A DNA stretch of 39,251 bases. Origin: Gammaproteobacteria bacterium (GTDB lineage Bacteria; Pseudomonadota; Gammaproteobacteria; Pseudomonadales; Halieaceae). Location of the stretch: positions 1-39,251 of the forward strand of contig JAUICG010000043.1 in the NCBI GenBank assembly GCA_030427485.1, given 5' to 3'. Below the pieces are notes generated by a model. It was not told the DNA's origin. It worked only from the letters and a program-made list of their open reading frames with translations, and searched no databases. Of this stretch, positions 29,639-39,251 are shown piece by piece. Each line of letters starts with the position of its first letter. Within the stretch, counting starts at the first letter, position 1. The position numbers and the translations under genes were made by a program.

Positions 29639-31195
29639 ATGATCCGAACAGGTAAACTTTTCCTACTTGCCTATTTCTTCACAACATTACTCGTCGCATG
29701 CAGCGATACCAACAACTCGGACGCACCCGAGGAGAATCCGGCTCTCGCATACGAATTACCCGGGGACATCGCGGCCAACAACCAGACCGACATCGACGAA
29801 TACTCCTGGAAAACCTTTCTCGCGCTCAACGCGCCCGAGGTGGGCGCACGGGTTTCGCTCTATGGCGACAACCCCACACAGTACAGCGCGTGGTCCTCCT
29901 CGTATGAACTGATACGCTGTAACCTCGACGATACCGATTGTGTTTGCCCGGACGGCGACTGCGCTAACTCGGGCGCACGCTACTATCCACCCGAGTGCCA
30001 GGAAGTGGAGAACTATAGCCAGTACCGGGTGCTGGACAACGCCAACAAGGCAGACGACAGTTTCCTCGAAGCGCAGACGGGGGGCCTTTCCAACAGCCCC
30101 GTTCTCACCTCGCAGGGCGATTTTGTGCGCTATGAAATTCTGGTCAACCCCGCTTTCTACAAGCACGTGGTAGACAACCGTTACTATGACTGGAACAACC
30201 TCTACACCCTGAACGAGGATGTGGCCAATCTCTGTGGCAATGAATCCTACACCGGTGGCGACCCCGCCGACCCGCAATCCGGCACCTACGAAATAAAACT
30301 GGCCTGGATGGAGCAGGGGCTGCCCGACTCAAACTATCACCGGGAAGACCTCCTCGTTTATACCCCCTCCTATCGCAGCAGCACCGGTACGGCGTCCTGC
30401 GAATTGAAGTCGATGGCCATGGTGGGGATGCATATCGCCCACAAAACCCTTAAGCAGCCCAACTACACCTGGGCCACATTTGAGCACAAGGACAATTCGC
30501 CGGAGTGCGGCGGACTTCCCGCGGCGGGGTCGCAGGGTAACTCCGCGGCGAACTCCAATTGCCCCGCGGCCAACACCCTGACTCGCAACTACCATTTTGC
30601 GTCACCGGACTGCGCCGACGGCAGTTGCGCCGAGTGTAACGCCACGCCCGCTACCAACGACCCGCAGAGCCTGTGCGTTACCGATCCCAACGGGAAGCAG
30701 GTTGGCTGGTGCCTGGATCAACCGCCCGCCGCAGTCGCTGGTAAATCACAGCTCTGTCGGCAGGTACCGATCGAGGCCAACTACCCGAGCGCCTACCAGT
30801 GGAACACAAGCTATGCGGGCCTGCTCGGTGAGCAGTCTGTGTGGAGCAGTTATCAACTGGTTTCCACTCAGTGGTATGAATTCAACAGTCCGCCGGTTGG
30901 CTGCGCCAACGCCGCGCCTGAATTCGCCGACAGCGCCAGCCGCACGCAGCAGCGCCCGCAGATTGACGTCTCCTCCCCGGAGGGCCAGACCCGCCCCTTT
31001 CTCGGCAACAACTCGATGGAGTCCTACGAACGCTCGAACTGCAACGCCTGCCATGGCAAGTCAACCATCAAGCAGCAGGACAACACGGTTCGCAACATGG
31101 ACTTCGTGTACTGGATACCGGTGGAATCCTGCGCGGTCTGGTGTGACCTGAATGCGGTCGAACCCTGCAGCTGTTTCGATGCAATCAGCCAATAG
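29639..31195 (+). CDS. Large lipoprotein with one C-terminal CxxCH haem-binding motif
   Basis: A 518-residue exported protein. Signal peptide with lipobox LLVACS (Cys21) predicts a lipidated, membrane-anchored protein. The mature part is rich in Cys, Asn, Trp and Tyr, with many paired cysteines (CNLDDTDCVCPDGDC, CADGSCAEC, CAVWCDLNAVEPCSC), and a YEIKLAWMEQG strand followed by MHIAHKTLKQPNYTWATFEHKD. Near the C-terminus NCNACHGKS is a CxxCH haem c attachment site, in the context typical of cytochrome c domains. The ATG at 29,639 is chosen over 29,627 because GGAG lies just upstream of it. Related proteins are generally annotated only as cytochrome-c-family hypothetical proteins. Its position after the regulator hints at a link to the catabolic cluster. 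Confidence 0.75.
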   Translation: MIRTGKLFLLAYFFTTLLVACSDTNNSDAPEENPALAYELPGDIAANNQTDIDEYSWKTFLALNAPEVGARVSLYGDNPTQYSAWSSSYELIRCNLDDTDCVCPDGDCANSGARYYPPECQEVENYSQYRVLDNANKADDSFLEAQTGGLSNSPVLTSQGDFVRYEILVNPAFYKHVVDNRYYDWNNLYTLNEDVANLCGNESYTGGDPADPQSGTYEIKLAWMEQGLPDSNYHREDLLVYTPSYRSSTGTASCELKSMAMVGMHIAHKTLKQPNYTWATFEHKDNSPECGGLPAAGSQGNSAANSNCPAANTLTRNYHFASPDCADGSCAECNATPATNDPQSLCVTDPNGKQVGWCLDQPPAAVAGKSQLCRQVPIEANYPSAYQWNTSYAGLLGEQSVWSSYQLVSTQWYEFNSPPVGCANAAPEFADSASRTQQRPQIDVSSPEGQTRPFLGNNSMESYERSNCNACHGKSTIKQQDNTVRNMDFVYWIPVESCAVWCDLNAVEPCSCFDAISQ

Positions 31196-31231
31196 GCCCT
31201 GCCGCAGCAGCATGCCAGGTCCGACGGGCTC

Positions 31232-32377
31232 CTAGAAGAGATCGTCGATCGCAGAGGCAGGGGTGGGCGGCGGCGCGGCTTCAGGCGTTGCCCCCTGCCC
31301 GGTCGCTGACGGCGGCGTGACTTTCCTGACCGCCGTGGTCTCTATCGGAGCCAGCTCTGTCGTTGTCACACTGGAGGGCTGCCCGGCGGAATAAGGCTGT
31401 GGCTGAATCCCCATGGGCTCCTCAAGCGGTACGGGTGGGATCCCCATAGGCTCTTCATCCGGCGCAGGTGGAATCCCCATGGGTTCCTCATCAGGCGCTG
31501 GCACAGGTGGGATAACTGACGGCTCCTCCGGCAAAGCAGCCGTCCCGGAGGTCGCTGGCGGCACTTCCTGTGCTGCCGGCGCCAGGGCACTGCCCGGCGC
31601 TTCTTCGGCCACAGGCAGCGGGGCGGTTTCCGGTACCGGGGATGCCGGGGCAGGCGTGTGCACAAGTCCGGGCGCAGCCGCCGCGGGTGACGGCTCTGAC
31701 CCGGGCGCAGCCTCAACAGGCGCCGGGGCCGGTTCGACGGGAGCGGCCTGCTCGCCGGCTTCGGGAAACAACTCCGGCCAGATGGTCGATGAAGCGGGCG
31801 GCGCGGCGTCCTTCGCTGCGGCGGGCTCCACCGCGGGCAGGGGCGTTGCTTCCGGCTCCTGCGACACCTTGCCGGCAGCCATGTCTGCCAGCACGGTATC
31901 CACAGCGGTGAAGAATCGCTTGTAAAACTCCTTGTCGTCTATCGTCTCCTCGGACACCTTGACGAGGGAATCGGCGCTCTGGCCGATGGGCAGCGAGATG
32001 GATCCCAGCGCACTCAGCCCGACACTCGCGGAGCTGCTGCTTTTTTTCAGGTCATAGGTGCTGAGTACTCCGGCAGCAAAAATCGTACTGCCATTGTTCT
32101 CGGGCACGCACACGATGTTCATCTCGATAAAGGTATTCTCACCCCTGGTCGCCTTGCGCCCTTTTACCTCATCACTGTTGGCGAGTTCGATCAGGTAGCC
32201 CTGCCCCAGCAGTGAGCGGCGCGCGCTTTCGCAGGCCAGGGTGGTATCGCCTTCGACCCGCAGTTTGAACGGACTGTCATTGGAGAAGCTCTCGTCGACA
32301 TAGACAGCCTTTTTGGCACAGGCTGCCAGCGCGAGGGCTCCAATGAGCGGCAGCAGCAGTTTAAATCGGTTTTTCAT
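31232..32377 (-). CDS. DUF2242-like lipoprotein with Pro/Ala/Glu-rich repeat tail
   Basis: A 381-residue lipoprotein. The signal peptide ends in a lipobox LAAC (LPLIGALALAACAKK). Residues 25-165 form a folded domain (YVDESFSNDSPFKLRVEGDTTLACESARRSLLGQGYLI...FIEMNIVCVPEN...STIFAAGVLSTYDLKKSSSSASVGLSALGSISLPIG) resembling the DUF2242 family. The last 200 residues are low-complexity Pro/Ala/Glu sequence with a short tandem repeat around EEPMGIPP (three copies, the last EEPMGIQP), probably a flexible spacer across the periplasm or cell wall. The function is unknown. The domain boundaries are my estimate. Confidence 0.75.
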   Translation of the reverse strand: MKNRFKLLLPLIGALALAACAKKAVYVDESFSNDSPFKLRVEGDTTLACESARRSLLGQGYLIELANSDEVKGRKATRGENTFIEMNIVCVPENNGSTIFAAGVLSTYDLKKSSSSASVGLSALGSISLPIGQSADSLVKVSEETIDDKEFYKRFFTAVDTVLADMAAGKVSQEPEATPLPAVEPAAAKDAAPPASSTIWPELFPEAGEQAAPVEPAPAPVEAAPGSEPSPAAAAPGLVHTPAPASPVPETAPLPVAEEAPGSALAPAAQEVPPATSGTAALPEEPSVIPPVPAPDEEPMGIPPAPDEEPMGIPPVPLEEPMGIQPQPYSAGQPSSVTTTELAPIETTAVRKVTPPSATGQGATPEAAPPPTPASAIDDLF

Positions 32378-32625
32378 ATCAGCGCTTGCTTACAAGCCAT
32401 GGGTGATGAGTCGGGAACTATAAGGGCTGCCACCTGAAATTCACACCCTTTTCAGCCTGCAATTATGCATGGAATTTCGCCCGACGATGCCGGTGGACAC
32501 GCTGTCGCGGCTAGCGGCGAACAGCACGCGATTGACGTAAAAGCCGGCACCGATGACCTGTGACTAGGTACTGCAATTCAGGTTAAAGTATGCCCCGATA
32601 AGTCACCGCCCGGAGAAGCGGATTC

Positions 32626-33051
32626 GTGATCGCTGTAACGTTCGTCAATATGTCCATCATCGGCCTAGCGGTGATGATTCACTACGAGTTCCTGCACTGG
32701 ATCACACTGATGATGCCGAAAATGACGATACGGCACCGCTTTCGTATCGTGCTGGGCGTCATATTCGCACTGTCAGCACACGCTGCGGAAATCTGGATAT
32801 TCGGAATCGCCTATTACCTGATGAACAGATCCGAGGACTGGGGTTCGCTGACAGGGCAGTTCGACGGCAGCCTGCTGGATTGCGTTTACTTTTCCTTTAC
32901 CAGCTATACCACCCTGGGTACCGGCGACATCGTGCCCACCGGCGACCTGCGCTTTCTCGCCGGCCTTGAATCCCTGACGGGCCTGGTACTGGTCACCTGG
33001 ACCGCCTCCTTCCTCTACCTTGAAATGACCCGCTACTGGGATGGGAAATAG
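32626..33051 (+). CDS. Small two-TM ion-channel protein (Ion_trans_2-like)
   Basis: A 141-residue membrane protein with a potassium-channel-like pore. TM segments are IAVTFVNMSIIGLAVMIHYEFLHWI, FRIVLGVIFALSAHAAEIWIFGIAYYLM and FLAGLESLTGLVLVTWTASFLYLEM. Between the last two lies the pore helix and filter, DCVYFSFTSYTTLGTGDIVPTGDLR. The filter sequence TTLGTGD differs from the potassium-channel consensus TVGYGD by Thr replacing the Tyr, so ion selectivity may differ. No cytoplasmic regulatory domain is attached. Start GTG at 32,626; an ATG at 32,650 is an alternative. It is followed 4 bases later by a small membrane-protein gene and probably cotranscribed. Confidence 0.82.
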   Translation: MIAVTFVNMSIIGLAVMIHYEFLHWITLMMPKMTIRHRFRIVLGVIFALSAHAAEIWIFGIAYYLMNRSEDWGSLTGQFDGSLLDCVYFSFTSYTTLGTGDIVPTGDLRFLAGLESLTGLVLVTWTASFLYLEMTRYWDGK

Positions 33052-33055
33052 TACG

Positions 33056-33463
33056 ATGAGCTTCAGGAACTGCCATCTGGTGGTGGGCGGATTGGGCCTG
33101 CTGCTGTTCGTCCTGCAGGGACAGTACATGGCGCGGGTACTCGGCGTAGAACATCTGCTGGATGCACCGCGCATGATGTACCGCTCCGCGCATATCTATT
33201 TCATGCTCGCCTGCGCGGCCAACGTCTGTGTCGGCTACTGCCTTGCGCCGAAAGCAGCAACCACGCCGGTGCAGCGGATTGCCGGCGTCCTCCTGCTGAT
33301 TGCGCCAGCCCTGCTGCTGTACAGTTTTTTTGCCGAATCGACATCCGTTGCGCTCGAGCGGCCGGTTGCGCAGATGGCGCTGTATCTGCTGTTCGCCACA
33401 GCGGTGTTACTGCTGTTGCACGAGGTATATCGTCGCCTGAGGGCACGGTTCAGAAACCGTTGA
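33056..33463 (+). CDS. Small inner-membrane protein of unknown function
   Basis: A 135-residue protein with four predicted helices: LVVGGLGLLLFVLQGQYMARVL, SAHIYFMLACAANVCVGYCL, RIAGVLLLIAPALLLYSFF and AQMALYLLFATAVLLLLHEVY. No recognisable family. The ATG at 33,056 is 4 bases after the channel gene's stop, giving tight coupling; an upstream start inside the channel gene is less likely. The two probably act or are regulated together, but nothing in the sequence shows how. Confidence 0.72.
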   Translation: MSFRNCHLVVGGLGLLLFVLQGQYMARVLGVEHLLDAPRMMYRSAHIYFMLACAANVCVGYCLAPKAATTPVQRIAGVLLLIAPALLLYSFFAESTSVALERPVAQMALYLLFATAVLLLLHEVYRRLRARFRNR

Positions 33464-33564
33464 GACCGACCCCATACAGTTCGCGGCGCACCCCGGCACT
33501 CACGCTTCGCGTGACGATACGCGTTGAGGCCGCAACTTTTTCTGTCACAGGCGTCTAAACTGCT

Positions 33565-34989
33565 ATGGAAATACCGCGAAGAAGATTGCTCACCGCCGCG
33601 GCAACCGCCGCCGCCGCAGCCCTCATCGGATCTGCCAACGCCACAACATCCCCGGACCGCGGGGTGGGCTCGAATACTGGCACCGACACCGTGCCCTCCC
33701 CGAAAAAAAGACCCGCATTGAGCGAGCGACCAAACATTCTGCTCCTGTGCATTGACGACCTGAATGACTGGGTTGGCTATCTCGGTACTCACCCCGGCAT
33801 CTACACCCCCAATATCGACCGCCTGCGCGCCCAGTCGTACTCCTTCAACCGTGCGTACTCCTCTGTGCCCGTGTGCATCGCCAGCCGCTCTTCCGTCCTG
33901 TGGGGATTGCGCCCGGAAACGACCAGGGTGGATGACAATGACGATGTCGCCGCCTACGCGCAACTGATGCGGTCGAAAGACCTGCGCCCCTTGCCGCGGG
34001 TCTTCTCGGATGCCGGCTACGAGACAATTTCGACCGGCAAGGTGTTCCACTGGGAAAGGGGCACCCGGCGCTTCTGGGACGTATACCAGCCCTACAAGGA
34101 TTCACCGTTTACCTTTGGTGACCACGGCACGATGTTCGACTACGGCGTGCTGCCCCCCGGGGAAATCCACACCGACCAGATCTCAGCCAATTTTGCCATC
34201 GAGCAATTGAAAACCGCCCGGCCCCAGCCCTGGTTCATGGCGATCGGCCTGTATCAACCGCATGTCCCGTGGCGGCTGCCGCAGTGGGCGTTTGACTTGC
34301 ACCCGCTGGACAAGGTCGTCATCCCCAAAGTCCGCGAGGACGACCTGGATGATATTCCCGCGGGCGGGGTAACCCTTGCGCGCAGACCGTTGGCCGACCT
34401 GAACGGCGTTGAAATCACCCAGTACGACCTGGTGAAAAACTCCGGGCTCTGGGCGCAACACGTACAGGCCTACCTCGCAGCATGCAGCCACACGGACGCG
34501 ATGGTCGGCCAGATTCTGGACGCGCTTGACGCCAGCGCCTATGCGGATAACACCGCCGTGGTGCTGTGGTCGGATCACGGCTATCACCTGGGGGAAAAAC
34601 TGCACTGGCGAAAAATGGCTTTATGGGAGCGGGCAAACCGCGTTCCCCTGCTGATTCGCGCACCGGGCAGGGTCGAGGCAGGTGGCGGTTTCGACCTGCC
34701 GGTGAGTCTGCTCGACCTCGCCCCGACCCTGACGGATATCGCGGGCATCCCCCGGCCCGCGCAATTCGAAGGCGCCAGCCTGTTGGGTATCACACCGGCA
34801 ATAGCAGCGACGCGACCGGCCGAAATGCGTTGGGGGGACGCGGTATCGACCCGCATCGGAAAATGGCGCTGGACCCGTTACCCCGATGGCGGTGAGGAGC
34901 TATACGACCTCGAGGCCGACCCCAATGAATACACCAACCTGCTGGGCAAAACAGGGAAGCATGAAGGCGGGCTTGCAACGCTGAAGTAG
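33565..34989 (+). CDS. Sulfatase (iduronate-2-sulfatase-like) with CxAxR active-site motif
   Basis: A 474-residue secreted sulfate-ester hydrolase. The N-terminus MEIPRRRLLTAAATAAAAALIGSANA looks like a twin-arginine signal peptide, so export of a folded enzyme is plausible. Metal-binding acids are in PNILLLCIDDLNDW. The modification motif is C104-I-A-S-R108, giving formylglycine at Cys104. The usual form is CxPxR; the Ala variant is known to be accepted by some maturases. TGKVFHW and LWSDHGYHLGEKLHWRKMALWERANRVPLLI supply further active-site residues. The closest pattern is the iduronate-2-sulfatase/choline-sulfatase-like group of marine bacteria that desulfate algal polysaccharides. No maturase gene is in the window. 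Confidence 0.9.
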   Translation: MEIPRRRLLTAAATAAAAALIGSANATTSPDRGVGSNTGTDTVPSPKKRPALSERPNILLLCIDDLNDWVGYLGTHPGIYTPNIDRLRAQSYSFNRAYSSVPVCIASRSSVLWGLRPETTRVDDNDDVAAYAQLMRSKDLRPLPRVFSDAGYETISTGKVFHWERGTRRFWDVYQPYKDSPFTFGDHGTMFDYGVLPPGEIHTDQISANFAIEQLKTARPQPWFMAIGLYQPHVPWRLPQWAFDLHPLDKVVIPKVREDDLDDIPAGGVTLARRPLADLNGVEITQYDLVKNSGLWAQHVQAYLAACSHTDAMVGQILDALDASAYADNTAVVLWSDHGYHLGEKLHWRKMALWERANRVPLLIRAPGRVEAGGGFDLPVSLLDLAPTLTDIAGIPRPAQFEGASLLGITPAIAATRPAEMRWGDAVSTRIGKWRWTRYPDGGEELYDLEADPNEYTNLLGKTGKHEGGLATLK

Positions 34990-35015
34990 GTGCGAGCAAA
35001 CAGCGCTGTCACGGA

Positions 35016-37235
<2,220 letters not shown>

Positions 37236-37236
37236 G

Positions 37237-38331
37237 CTATACGACCTGCTGTGCCCAGGCCAGGACCGCCTGGCGATCACCGCTGAACAATTGCTCGCCC
37301 GCGCGTTTCGACAGCTGGTACTCGTACATCGGGTCGTAGTATTTTTCCAGCAACAGCGCAACCCAGTCCCGGTGCCGGGACAGATCCCCTGTCTGCCAAT
37401 GCCGCTCGAACGCCAGGTTCATCAGTTCACTGACCTGCTGGTAGCGCAGTCCGCCGAGGCGCCTGCTGATTTTTTCCAGGTCGCGCTGCAGTTTTGCGCA
37501 GTGCAGGCGTGCGCCGGCTTCCCCGTGCGCCGCGATATACCGCTTGCCCAGATCCACCACGTAGTCATCGATGACAACATCGATGCGCTGGTCAAGGCTC
37601 TGCTCCACGACGACCATCGGCGCGACCCGCATTTTCTCCCTGAGCTGCTGCGGAAGCGCGAGGTAACCGATGAGACGACCCTCATCTTCCAGGAAAATCC
37701 GCCGCCGGCCCCGGGCCATGAGTCTCATCAGGGCGATGCTGAGGCCATTCTCGAAGTCGATCTGGCTGGGCTGGGGTGTGAGCATCTGGCCGAAACTGGA
37801 CCCGCGATGATTGGCCAGGCCCTCCAGGTCGACGGCGCCCGCAAGCCGGGAGATCACGCGTGTCTTGCCGGTGCCGGTCTTGCCGCTGACCAGCACAAAA
37901 GACGCGCTGTCCAGCGAATGCTCCAGTTGCTCCAGCAAAAACCGCCGCATGGCTTTGTAGCCACCGATGACCAGCGGGTAGTCGACGCCTGCCTCGCGCA
38001 TCCACTGCTGCACTGTCTGCGAGCGCAGACCACCACGAAAACAATAGAGGTATCCCTGCGGATGTTGCCGCGCAAAATCCAGCCAGCCCTGCATACGCTG
38101 TGCTTTCACCTCACCGCTGACCAACTGCAGGCCCAGTTCGATGGCCGCCGCCTGGCCACGCTGTTTATAGCAGGTGCCCACCTGTGCGCGTTCGTCATCG
38201 CTCATAAGCGGCAGGCTGAGAGCAGAGGGGAAGGAGCCGCGCGCGAACTCTGTAGGCGCGCGCATGTCCATCATTGGTGTAGGGCTGAGAAAAAGCGCTC
38301 GGTAATCGTCGGTGTCGGGGCGCTCCGGCAT
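37237..38331 (-). CDS. mnmH: tRNA 2-selenouridine synthase
   Basis: Replaces the sulfur of 2-thiouridine at the wobble position (34) of Lys, Glu and Gln tRNAs with selenium, through a geranylated intermediate (family knowledge, also called SelU or YbbB). It has 364 residues, normal length. The rhodanese domain (about 10-130) has the active Cys97 in YLYCFRGGLRSQ. The P-loop domain has GKTGTGKT (150-157) in VLVSGKTGTGKTRVISRLAG, followed by NHRGSSFG and IFLEDEGRLIG. It lies between rdgC (9 bases upstream) and selD (1-base gap downstream), forming a probable operon. It uses selenophosphate made by that neighbour. Confidence 0.95.
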   Translation of the reverse strand: MPERPDTDDYRALFLSPTPMMDMRAPTEFARGSFPSALSLPLMSDDERAQVGTCYKQRGQAAAIELGLQLVSGEVKAQRMQGWLDFARQHPQGYLYCFRGGLRSQTVQQWMREAGVDYPLVIGGYKAMRRFLLEQLEHSLDSASFVLVSGKTGTGKTRVISRLAGAVDLEGLANHRGSSFGQMLTPQPSQIDFENGLSIALMRLMARGRRRIFLEDEGRLIGYLALPQQLREKMRVAPMVVVEQSLDQRIDVVIDDYVVDLGKRYIAAHGEAGARLHCAKLQRDLEKISRRLGGLRYQQVSELMNLAFERHWQTGDLSRHRDWVALLLEKYYDPMYEYQLSKRAGEQLFSGDRQAVLAWAQQVV

Positions 38332-38340
38332 GGCCTGGAC

Positions 38341-39246
38341 TTACTCCACCTCACCACCGAACAAGGCCAGCACCCGGTCCTGCAGGCCGCTTATCGCATC
38401 CGCCATCAACGCGAAATCGGCATCCATGCGTGCCGCCTGATCATCTTCGGGAATGTCTTCGTTCTCCTTCATCAGCTCGTCCGCAAATTTCAGGCGGCGC
38501 AGGCACAAATCCTCCGCCAACAACAGTGCCAGGCGCTCGTCCCAATGCAGTGCCAGGCGCGCGACCTGCTTACCCGCGTGCAGGTGAGTTTCCACCTCTT
38601 CACTCAACAAATCAACGCCGCGACAGCGCACCACGCCGCCTTCCTCGCCGGGGTCCCGCAGCTCACAATCCTGGCCGAGCTCAAAATCGTCGGGCAGGCT
38701 GCGGTGCAGTAACCAGGCGGTCATCACCGCAGAGGGCGCATTGTTGACCTGCGGCAACAGCGCCGGAAAACTGCCCACGCACTCGCGCAGCAGGTTCAAC
38801 AGTTCTTCAGCCCGTGTCGCGCTGGCGGCATCCACGAAGATCCAGTTGGCTTTCACATCGATATACGCGTAGACATGCGTGGAGCGACTGAAGGCGCGGG
38901 GCAGGCAGTCCTGCACAATTTCGTCTTTCAGGTTCAGCCGCTCCTTGCGGTAGACCTTACGACCCTGTTCGGCTTCGATGTCCGCAACCTTTTCCTCCAG
39001 TTGCTCACGCACCACCGTGGAGGGCAGCAGCTTCTCCTCGCGCTTCAGTTTCAGCAACAGCCGGCCCGCAGCCGCATGTACCAGTTGCTCTGACTCCTCG
39101 CCCAGCGGCGGCACCCAACCGAAAGAAAGCGCCTGAGACTTGGCGCAGGGCACGAAACTACGCTGCACGAGTTTCTCGCCCAGCGCCTCGGGCGACAGGT
39201 CAAACGGCCTGGTCAGGCGGAAAGCGCGAACATTCTTGAACCACAT
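38341..39246 (-). CDS. rdgC: Recombination-associated protein RdgC
   Basis: A 301-residue ring-forming DNA-binding protein that dampens RecA action in the nucleoid. MWFKNVRAFRLTRPFDLSPEALGEKL is the conserved start. FVPCAKSQALSFGWVPPLG, LKDEIVQDCLPRAFSRSTHVYAYIDVKANWIFVDAAS and LHWDERLALLLAEDLCLRRLKF are further family blocks. Full length compared with E. coli RdgC (303). The start sits only 5 bases from the window edge, so its promoter is not visible. It appears to head the rdgC-mnmH-selD transcription unit. Confidence 0.95.
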   Translation of the reverse strand: MWFKNVRAFRLTRPFDLSPEALGEKLVQRSFVPCAKSQALSFGWVPPLGEESEQLVHAAAGRLLLKLKREEKLLPSTVVREQLEEKVADIEAEQGRKVYRKERLNLKDEIVQDCLPRAFSRSTHVYAYIDVKANWIFVDAASATRAEELLNLLRECVGSFPALLPQVNNAPSAVMTAWLLHRSLPDDFELGQDCELRDPGEEGGVVRCRGVDLLSEEVETHLHAGKQVARLALHWDERLALLLAEDLCLRRLKFADELMKENEDIPEDDQAARMDADFALMADAISGLQDRVLALFGGEVE

Positions 39247-39251
39247 CGGAA

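Overview
The window is a 39.3-kb piece of chromosome from a Gram-negative, probably marine gammaproteobacterium of the Halieaceae/Cellvibrionales type. This rests on the rdgC-mnmH-selD block, a TonB-dependent receptor inside a catabolic cluster, AGCS and TauD proteins, and a GC-rich backbone. The taxonomic call is inference; there is no rRNA or tRNA gene to anchor it.

Region 1 (1-12,825) is an accessory island that splits two convergent housekeeping genes, an alanine/glycine:sodium symporter (agcS) and a TauD-type dioxygenase. It is bounded by a 109-bp direct repeat (1396-1504 and 12,717-12,825). Each copy carries the overlapping 3' ends of both genes, so neither gene was lost. Inside are a broken gene, a leftward integron integrase (intI), an attI region and an array of about eight cassettes separated by attC sites. 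Cassette ends were checked by matching the first bases of each cassette with the complementary R'' sequence at its end. Cargo: an unknown 140-aa protein, a small lipoprotein, an AAA ATPase, a broken membrane peptide, brnTA, two unrelated copies of a ParE/RelE-type toxin-antitoxin pair (one inverted), and one cassette that is only an attC. Three insertion sequences (IS3, IS110/IS1111 and IS1182 families) each sit inside an attC or at its crossover point. A fourth, an IS110 scrap, lies at the distal end.

Region 2 (12,791-22,077) is backbone: tauD, a small heat-shock protein with a sigma-32-like promoter, an amidohydrolase, an acyl-CoA-dehydrogenase-like flavoprotein, a nitroreductase, a Blc lipocalin, a DUF2878-like membrane protein, folE, and a propionyl/acetyl-CoA synthetase.

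Region 3 (22,105-31,195) is a catabolic cluster whose substrate I cannot name. Seven leftward genes (two NTF2/SnoaL-like proteins, SDR, TonB-dependent receptor, LLM flavin oxidoreductase, second SDR, VOC protein) face a divergent TetR regulator. A strong promoter with an inverted repeat lies between them, and an intrinsic terminator follows the receptor gene. A lipoprotein with one CxxCH motif follows the regulator.

Region 4 (31,232-39,246) has a DUF2242-like lipoprotein with a repeat-rich tail, a mini potassium-channel-like protein with a small membrane partner, a sulfatase with a CxAxR active-site motif, and an rdgC-mnmH-selD operon. In the last, SelD is fused to an FAD oxidoreductase domain. 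This set points to selenium modification of tRNA.
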